Positions 56,040 to 64,000 of a stretch of 64,000 nt of DNA are shown here, piece after piece. Location: NCBI GenBank assembly GCA_023078685.1, contig JALGAS010000004.1:5456001-5520000 (forward strand), in the 5' to 3' direction. The notes under the pieces were generated by a model. That model ran no database searches and had not been told where the DNA came from. It saw only the letters and a program-made list of their open reading frames with translations. The position numbers and the translations under genes were made by a program. How positions within the stretch are numbered: the first letter of the stretch is position 1; every line of letters begins with the position of its first letter. This DNA comes from Neopestalotiopsis rosae (taxonomy: Eukaryota; Ascomycota; Sordariomycetes; Amphisphaeriales; Sporocadaceae).

Positions 56040-59000
56040 TATGCTTCTTTCCCTCTTTTGCTGGCTCCTCTTCAGTCTTCTCGAGAAAACGGGTGTTCTA
56101 CCAGAGCCGGTGGACCTGCCAGTATAGGGAGCCTGGCAGAGCTCTGGAGAAGACGTCAGACTCTCTCCTAGTCGGAGTGCCACTCATTGAGTTGAGATCA
56201 ACGGCGAACGATTATTAAAGAAGGTGTATGGTATATGCTGTCTAATGAGGCTGAAAGACAGGCAATACAGATGTGGCCAGGCAAAAGCCGAACCTTATTG
56301 TTGCGGAGGCGGTATATTATTTCTAGGTTGCACGATAAGATGCCGGGGGGAAAGTGGTCGGGTTTTTGCAATTACACAGGTCGAGGAGGGTTTATGGATG
56401 GCGATTAGGTCGATCGTTGCAATATGCCATATAGATATTTGGGAGACGACGACGAACAAGTGGGACGAGTGAAGGAGAGAAGAAAAAATTATAGCCACAG
56501 TCGAAATTACGTAGGGAATGGCTGTGCGGGTAGGGTGGGAGATCAAACGAGCTATAGAAGAGGTATGGAGATATCACTCAGGGTCCTTGGACGAGGATGG
56601 CGTTTATGCAAGACGGGACGGCATGGCGACTGGGTATTGAAGGACTATCAACCCGAGACTTGACAGAGAGGGTACATAGTAAAAGAGGAAAGGAACAGAG
56701 TGCAGGGAAAACGCACAGCCCAATAATTCTTACGCTCCTGGCCGATGTCAAGATCGATGATGCCTCTCTTCTTCTTCTTCTTCCATCTGATCGTGTCTTC
56801 TTTTCTTTTTTCCGCTTGGCTTGGTCCAGGTAGCCAATGCTTGGGCAGAGGCCGGTCTGCCGGTCTTCCTGTTCTTTTCTCTCGGGTTGTGGCACCACCG
56901 CCTTTCATCTCCCTCTTCCCCGAGAGGTTGGCAGGTTGGCTATTTGCCAGTGGCCCAATACCATTTGCCCAGTTGCCATGCCGTAAGATGGCAGGATGAC
57001 GCAGCAACAGGCTCTCGGGATGGGCGCAGCTAAAGACGCGCGGGAGATTAGAGAGAGACGATCTGAGAGCGGCTAGAGGCAGTAGTTGGATGTCCGATGG
57101 GCAGAAGTAGATACTGTACGAAGTACATACTACACAGTACTAGAGAACTTGATCAGCCAGCCCAGAGCCAGCCAACAGAAAAAAGTAATACTGGGGGGAA
57201 ATGGTCAAGATGCAAGATTCCCGCATCGGGTCACGAAACCACGACGACAATGCAAGGGAAGGTACGAATTCGCGACGACGAGAATTGCTCAGGGTGTGGG
57301 TCGTGCCCAATTAAGGTAGCTGATCCCACCCCAAGTCTGATCTCCTACAGGGGCTAGCTGGGCCACTACAGGGATCATTCGGCGCCGGCAACTGGGGCCT
57401 TTTGGTGGGAGACTCTCTTTTGGCTCCTGGCCCTTAACCTGTTCCTGACGGTGCTGTGGCTCACTGGGGTTCCGTGATTGGGTGCCGCACAAAGGATGCC
57501 ACCAAGAGGCGCCCGCCCCTCACGTTCAGCCCGAACATCTTGGCCATGGATTTACAGTATGTTTGCTGCGATTTGCCTGGCAATAGTAAATGGAGGAGAT
57601 TGAGCGTCCAAGAAAGAGAAAAAAAAAGATTTGCGGCTAGGGTAGTTGCAATTAGATCGAAAATCCCCATATCCCTTAAACACCAGTCCGCCGGAGCCTC
57701 AGCGTTTGAGGATCCGGTCGGGATAAAGAGAAGAAAACAGGGCGACACGTTCCGAATGAACAGGCTAATTGCACCACATACAAGGTAATTCCAAGGCGAG
57801 CCGGGGTGAAATAAGAGATTCAAAAGTGCTACAACAGACGAGAACCAGTTCAGTCATTAGTTGGGGGAATAGAAGATTCCAAAGTAAAGGCAAGGCGGAG
57901 ACAATACTCCATGCTTGTTGAGCTGAATGCAACGTGGTTCGAGTGCAAATCGGAAAACAGGGATCTCAGGTAAGCCACCGGCTCTCGAAAGTTCACGATG
58001 CGTTTTGAATCCATGAACATGGCATGACACGCTTTGTTACGTGAGAGTGGAGCTCTCTTAGCAAACATTGGAAAATACATACATAGTAGTATGATGGATG
58101 CTCGGCGATAATACGCGGTGTGTTCGACTACGAATCCAAGATACTGGACATGTTGAAATCTTTACGAGCAAGCTGCATGCTACAGACCAGACTACAGTAC
58201 GCGCCAATGCATGTCTCCCTAGATATTTAGATTGGCCGTTGAGATTTCCACGTTGTACAAGAAACAGACCGCAAGTTGCGGATCTCTCCAAGCCAATAGA
58301 TGATTCTCGTCTCGCAGCAAGCAGACGCATCTCAAGCATCAATAATCTCGTTTTCTTTTCCCTTTCAGAGGAATCCAGTACAGTTTGCCAGAAAATGATC
58401 GGCACTCATAAGAACCGTTGAGAACCAAAAGTCTCGTGGCCGTCATGGTAGTAATGTGATTGGCCTTGCATGTGCGTGACCTGACGTTTACCTTTTCCTT
58501 TCTTTCAATATTGAAGAAAAACATACATGATGGCAAATTGAGATCCACTTCTGGCTAACCAATATATGTGACATGGCGCCCAAAGGACTGGCGGCGCGCA
58601 AGCTCTGGCACGCCAAGGATGCGGCACTAACAAGCCGCCGGCTGCTAAAAGTACACACTATCTGAAATATCAAGGTAGATCCGGCATTCGTACGATGTAT
58701 ACTGTGTAAGAAATATCACGATTTTCTCTCATGACGTTGAGAGATCGAATGATTACGTGCAGTATTCTCCTAGCCTACCTGTCTACTGATCGTGTTCTGT
58801 CCTTTGCATTTGTCGTACAAATAATATGCGCTTCGTTCCGGGAGACTTGCATACGGTAGGTAGCCAGCAGCAGGCATGGGTTTCGGAGACGCGCATAGCC
58901 TGACTTGCATGAAGATGTACGATGTAACTCGTACACTCGCCTAATAAGGCACTCCCCTCTCCCTTCAAGCTCCCATGCGTGTCCTGAGTTTCCGTATTCC

Positions 59001-60311
59001 CGCTGGATATCGGACTATTTCCAGGCGAATGGCAACACAAAGCATACTGTCGCCCTACTCTCAGTATTCCTCTCCTAGCCAGTTCCGACGATCCCGAATT
59101 CTTCATGCCAAGTACTCTTCACGAATTTCTCAAATGCGACAACCGACGCGATTTCTTCCACTTATTCCGCAGCATGTCGAGTTCGAATGATGCAAGGTGT
59201 GAATAAAGTTTTTTTCAGAGATTTCTTCCCTTGGTCTGTGATTACTAGATCGCCCGCTGCCAAATATCCACCTTTTCGGTGCGCGTGGAGCAGAGTCCTA
59301 GAATCAAAGTTCAGGTGCAATTTCCAGCGGATCCGCTGGCTACTTCTCAACGTCCCCATATGCCAGCCCTACATGAAGCTGGGGAGTGGGAAATGGATGC
59401 CACTCCAAGGATGCCTGTACCAGGTGCTCAGATCAAATATTTTCTTTCCTTATAGGAAAGCAATTGTAGATCCACGTGTTTTGTAGAAAATAATCGATTG
59501 ATTGATAATAATGTCTCGACTCAGCTTCTACAGCCACGATCTAGTGGGTAAATCTACAGTATGGAAATCGCTCTTCTCAGCTGGGGCTGGATCTGGCTGA
59601 AGGCGGGCGTCGGCGATCTCTCAAGATTCCAGATCATGGCAGGAACAATGTAGGAAGAAAGAGAAAAACAAAAACAAGCAAAAGAAAGCAAGGCAAATTA
59701 TCTGCTTTTTCAGCCTCATACCGCCCTGCCAGGCATGTTGAGAATGTCTCTGCGCGAAACCGTGTGGCTTAGAGAGCGGGAACTGCGCGGCCCTTGTTTT
59801 ACTTATACAGCCAGAGCCCCTATAGATGAATCGTACACTGGCGTACAGCAGTAATTCACGCCTCGTACGCATAAACGCTCAAAGGGCATGGCTTACTGTA
59901 AACTCTGGGTTTCATCATTGCGATTTCCCAGATAAATGATCAGATAGCGCCATCAACGTGGCTCAGATGAGATACAAGCTGCAATGAGTAAAAAGCAAGG
60001 CGCTCAGAGGTTGCGGAACATGGTTATTGGTCACGAGTGTATCATATTGACCACTTCCAGCCTATCCAGTGCGCGTTCGAAAGGGGACACAGGACGAGCA
60101 CAGCAAATAGTAGATAATGGGTAAGTGATAATTAGTATGGATTGTCTTTAAACTCCGAATAGCCTTGAGTATTGGCGTTTGTTTCTCGTTGCATTCCCCA
60201 AGACCCCGCGCATGTTCTGAGACGACTTTGCCTATCGTGTTGGCCATCCTTTTCCTGCAAATCCTTCCGAGACTCCATGTTGCTGGTAACAAAATAGTCG
60301 TACAAGTATAC
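56040..60311. other. Gene-poor stretch, 4.3 kb
   Basis: The longest gap in the window. 56040-57050 is the promoter side of the DUF4203 gene with TCT/CTT trinucleotide runs (56767-56790). Most of the rest is AT-rich with frames under 120 codons and no homology I can name. One 30-codon Lys/Arg/Ala-rich frame (58573-58665) stands out by GC content. Confidence 0.45.
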
Positions 60312-61742
60312 TCATTTCCTAGACACTCTCGTGGGAATACGATCTGAACCTGCTCCACGCGAGCCAGGCGTCCTGCGTCCCCTTTTGTGAGTCCTTTCCG
60401 GTGATGACTTGCTTGCGCGTCCCAAAAGTGAAGATATTGTCGTAAAGGGAAATGTCAGGACAGTAACCGCTGCTTGGAACGGTAGTAGGAACATGGCCAG
60501 GGCTTGTTCGAAGGCCCAACTGATGACGCCGCCTTGGTTGTTCTTCTGTCTCGCTGCAACGGCGGCGAGTGCTATTGCATCGTTGCTTCGCTGATCCAGA
60601 TATTCGAGCCTAATATCAATCTGGTCGATGATATTGCTCAGCTTCTTTTCGTATCTCCGCATTGCGCGTGTCACAGACTCAACCTCGGGCTGCACTTTGT
60701 CGCGATAGTTGCGCATGACCAACGTTTCCACGCTTTTTATAGTTGCCTGTTCCTGCTCGACATTGTTCGTTGATGCAGCCTCACGAGCAGATAGTCTGGT
60801 TTCGAGTTCATTGATTCTGTCGTGAAGAGCCTCAAAATCTTGTTCTCTCTGTTTTCGCTGTTCATATGGGTTGTTGGCAACGATTTGTTGCTTGCGGATA
60901 GTGCTATTATGCAGCATTTTGATGAAATGAGCTACCGGTTTCAATTCTGCGGCGCCCACGAATATGAGCAAGTTGTAGTTGCTTAACAAGCCCTCAGACC
61001 GTCGACTCAGCTGGCCGCGGATGCTGTGCAGGAGAAATGCGGCCAGCACTGGGAATAAGCAACACCATCCGAGGGCAAACTTTTCGTGCCAGCGAAGGGA
61101 CCGAGCTGCAGCCTCTCTTTCCTTTCGCCACCTCTTTTCAGACGCCAGCTCGTCTGGGGTTTGGGTTTCTCCAGTCGAGCCCTCATCGTCCCTCTCCTCG
61201 GGCACATCCTCAAGAGCGGTCGTGGCAGAAGCTTGAGTTGAGAGCTCCAAGTCGCTGTCACCTTCGAAAACCGGCGTGGCGATAGCCACTTCCTTGGCCA
61301 CGCGGACCTCTTGGGCAATATAGTACCAGCTCCATGGCTGCGTGACAGAGGCGCGAAGGACAATGGCACCCAGACCCAACAGGATGATGTCGGTAAAGAA
61401 GGCGGCGCCACCTTCGAAACAGAGCCCACCTAGAGCAGGCAGCAGAGCCAGTATCACAGGCAATGTAGCAGTGGAGAAGGATGCATCGGGACTTGAAGCC
61501 GTCTTGCCCATGTTCCAGAGTCCGTCCTCGCTCTGCTGGTCCCCGGCACTGTTCGGATTGAAGCTAAAGTCGGAAAAGCTAGAATCCCTCCGGGGTGGAG
61601 CTTCCGCAAAGGAGCTCCGTCCAGACGGCATGAAGGAGGGCCGCCGCCGCAGGTTCGCGGCTTCATCGACAGTTTTTGATCTCCTGAATCCATGTCCTGC
61701 TGGGGCGCGTCCTGTCGCGTGGATATCGTCAATGTCAGCCAT
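60312..61742 (-). CDS. Conserved-looking fungal membrane protein with coiled coil, unknown function
   Basis: Single exon, 476 residues. Seen: a polar, Ser/Arg-rich N-terminus (about 1-90) without a signal peptide; a hydrophobic pair (about 93-135, VILALLPALGGLCFEGG and DIILLGLGAIVLRAS); an acidic Thr/Glu linker; a second hydrophobic pair (about 228-285, LGWCCLFPVLAAFLLHSI and NLLIFVGAAELKPVAHFI); a coiled coil (about 300-400, QDFEALHDRINELETRL and MRRYEKKLSNIIDQIDIR); a C-terminal amphipathic/hydrophobic segment (AFEQALAMFLLPFQAAVTVL); and a basic end (ERTHKRGRRTPGSRG). I do not recognise a named family. The layout suggests an ER or nuclear-envelope membrane protein, by inference only. Confidence 0.8.
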   Translation of the reverse strand: MADIDDIHATGRAPAGHGFRRSKTVDEAANLRRRPSFMPSGRSSFAEAPPRRDSSFSDFSFNPNSAGDQQSEDGLWNMGKTASSPDASFSTATLPVILALLPALGGLCFEGGAAFFTDIILLGLGAIVLRASVTQPWSWYYIAQEVRVAKEVAIATPVFEGDSDLELSTQASATTALEDVPEERDDEGSTGETQTPDELASEKRWRKEREAAARSLRWHEKFALGWCCLFPVLAAFLLHSIRGQLSRRSEGLLSNYNLLIFVGAAELKPVAHFIKMLHNSTIRKQQIVANNPYEQRKQREQDFEALHDRINELETRLSAREAASTNNVEQEQATIKSVETLVMRNYRDKVQPEVESVTRAMRRYEKKLSNIIDQIDIRLEYLDQRSNDAIALAAVAARQKNNQGGVISWAFEQALAMFLLPFQAAVTVLTFPFTTISSLLGRASKSSPERTHKRGRRTPGSRGAGSDRIPTRVSRK

Positions 61743-63554
61743 GGTAGCTGCAGAATTTTCGAGTCACCGCCTCCAAGAGACACACCAATCCGACGCAGGC
61801 TATACGCAGCCCACGCTTTGGTACAAGGAGCCGGGGCGCGTTGTTTTATCTTGATCGCGCTTCCTGCATGCTCAAGGCTCACGGCAGACGGGAGCGAATG
61901 GCAACGAAATGGAATACACACGACAAAGAGAGCAGAGGCACGATCCAGGTAGTTCTGCTAACGAGGATCTCACGTCACGGGTTTGTACGCCGCTCGTTAC
62001 GTGTAGCCTGGCTGATATTTTTTGGGGTTAGCTGGGGAATGTTCCCCAGCTGAGCTCTAGGCTCTAGCCACTCAGCGTGCCTCTGGGGCCCAGCCAGCCC
62101 ATGCCAGCTCAGCACTGTGGGGGAGCGGATGGGCGGCGCGACAATATTGGCCAACCACGGCTGAAAAAAAAGTATAACGTCATGGTTCAAACCTAAGGGA
62201 AGGGAAAAGCCACAAACATGCCACGGGCTAGCTGTCGACATGAAGGCATGGCGGACTTTCCTCCGGAGTGCTACGGATGTGAACTTACAGAGCTCCGTGC
62301 ATCCCGCGAAACGCAGCACTCTAAATTGTGTCGGCTTGGCAGGTGTTATAGACTGCGAAATTCTCACATCCTTGCTAATCTTATACTCCAGACCCATTTA
62401 CGATGCGACAGTGTTGATCTCTCCTCAAACTGACCTGACACATATTTTGGATCAAACAACAAGAGATTGCTTTGGTAGTATGTCGGACAAGAATTTTTGG
62501 GTATTCTTACAGGAAGTGTCATGACGATAGAGACTGAGTATGTATTTTCGTAGTTGAAATCGTACATTCGCAGCTTGACTATACTCGGGAATGTGTGTTA
62601 TCTTCCTATCTCTACGAATATACAGTATTGGATTTGACCCAAGGACAGTCTTGAATGGTATTTGACAGGACATACATCTCAAAGTCACAATACATACTCA
62701 GGACATCCCTGGCCGCCAGAAGTGAGCCATTACAGACCGATGGGGTTATGATTGGCTTTGGGCCCGATTATGATCATTATGTTTACATAGTATAATGGGA
62801 TCAATAATGCCAGCTTCGATGCGAAAGTGCAGACAAGTATTCATTCCGACTTTCCAGAAATCGACTCAAGTCCAAAAATCTCCACATGGGATCGTTTCTG
62901 TTGATGGCAGTCAATGTCAGTTAAGACTTTCCGGCACGCAATTAACACTGTTTATGGGAAAATGCTACTTATACTCGTGTTGAGGTTGGTATGATTTCAG
63001 CTGAATATTCTCAACCATCTCAGTGTCGTCACGTGTAGATAATATACCTAACGTTTTCAAGACTTATCTCTCTTCGTTGCTACATTGATCTATTCCAACG
63101 ACCAACACTGCGTGCTATGATCTTCCTCTTCGTTCTGTCGATTTCGGTTTATATAAGAATATCACTGATCTTTCTTCGCGATACATGACCTCAATGCCTA
63201 TGATTGTACAGGCACAATCAAGATGTTGTTTCCGTGGTGTACAAGGAATCCCGCGACCACTTCAAGCCATTTGATTCCTGTAATCTGGCCTGTTGACTGC
63301 ACCTCTAGTTATCCGAATGAAGACATATACCATATTGCAACAGCCATAGACATTTGCACCCTTAATATTTACTGCGATACTTGCTGCGTTTCTGGCCGGG
63401 TAGTCCTCGAACATATCCGCTATTGAGCCTCCGAAGCCGCTGAGCTTATTACCCGCACCACTCTCGGGACATTTCAGACCCTGAGGTAGTGTACTGATTA
63501 TTATTTCACTGGTCTTCTTCATATTCCCTAGTGCTGAAAATACCCTTGTTTTCA
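61743..63554. other. Intergenic, 1.8 kb
   Basis: Promoter of the 60312-61742 gene at the left. A minus-strand frame at 63262-63600 looks partly protein-like and may be a downstream exon of the damaged gene at the right edge. Confidence 0.4.
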
Positions 63555-63935
63555 TCAGGTACGGCTGACGGGAACTTTGCATGGCTGACCACCGGAACAT
63601 TCTAGTACAAAAAGCCGTCCACTACGAACCCACTTTTCATCTTTGAGCAATGCATCATTATTTTCCTTGATATGTGGGCTATTTATGGAATGTGCATTCC
63701 TAAACGCTGCGAATGCCACAGCTCAGGGTCCGATCCCGTAGAACGAGTGGTCATAACAGTCATGGCAAACAACACTTGAATAATACAGGCTCCTACTTGC
63801 ATTGACATCGTCCCGTGTTGGTTGACTTTTCTTCTGCCCGGAAATTGTAATTGCCATACTGACAGCGGTATGATCGGAGAGCCCGGGCGGGAACCTGGGA
63901 TTAATGAGATCAGGATCCGCACAGTTGGCATTTGC
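63555..63935 (-). pseudogene. Damaged or partly spliced reading frame at right edge
   Basis: On the minus strand a frame is open from 63935 to a TGA at 63725-63723 and then, in the same frame, to a TGA at 63557-63555. Both sides read like protein: before the stop CADPDLINPRFPPGLSDHTA and SSVVCHDCYDHSFYGIG, after it AVAFAAFRNAHSINSPHIKE and FVLECSGGQPC. A third protein-like frame overlaps at 63262-63600. Either a nonsense change or undetected short introns could explain this. The window ends before the start, so no family or function is proposed. Confidence 0.3.
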
Positions 63936-64000
63936 TTAATATTCCAGATATTCATGCCGTGTGTACGTACTGGAATCGGCACAAAAGCACAGACATTTGA

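Noticed and set aside
57920..57950. GGTTCGAGTGC, resembling a tRNA T-loop
   Set aside because: No acceptor stem, anticodon arm or matching D-arm could be folded around it.

Overview
This window is fungal nuclear DNA. The genes are split by short introns (mostly 46-90 bp, with GT-AG ends and CTAAC- or CTGAC-like branch sites), intergenic spaces run from 0.3 to 4.3 kb, and the gene families are those of filamentous ascomycetes: a NACHT-ankyrin NLR, a Rieske-DUF455 fusion, a DUF4203 membrane protein and a GPI-type aspartyl protease. A Sordariomycete, probably Hypocreales, fits best, but I infer this from family content only. Most multi-exon models below were spliced by hand. Each was accepted only where the exon phases add up to a whole number of codons.

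Layout. 0-8 kb is an accessory-looking stretch: a coiled-coil protein cut by the left edge, a four-exon protein of unknown function, two small unknown proteins and two small secreted proteins with Kex2-like sites. 8.7-17.6 kb holds the Rieske-DUF455 protein, divergent from an AMMECR1 protein, then a 1151-residue GPI-anchored aspartyl protease and a Ras-like GTPase without a CaaX box. 19.9-31.6 kb holds a short-chain dehydrogenase, a NACHT-ankyrin-ZZ NLR with nearly identical ankyrin repeats, an aminoglycoside-phosphotransferase-like protein divergent from it, a DUF1264 protein and a DUF4484 (LCHN/Anr2) protein. 31.8-35.3 kb holds two neighbouring genes, each interrupted by one in-frame stop: a double zinc-cluster protein and a protein with an F-box/2EXR-like N-terminus. 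36.7-50.4 kb is conserved housekeeping: SEC63, a catalase, ARL1, ribosomal protein eL39 and SKP1. 52.6-61.7 kb holds a seven-TM DUF4203 protein and a conserved-looking membrane/coiled-coil protein, separated by a 4.3-kb gene-poor stretch. A damaged reading frame lies at the right edge.

There is no operon logic and no biosynthetic cluster. The housekeeping genes serve secretory-pathway import (SEC63), Golgi traffic (ARL1), translation (eL39), SCF ubiquitin ligases (SKP1) and peroxide removal (catalase). The most interesting accessory element is the NLR. Its repeat array shows the high internal conservation associated with fungal self/non-self recognition genes that evolve under concerted evolution. 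The adjoining pair of broken genes is the second point of interest. I found no tRNA, rRNA, CRISPR array or intact transposon.
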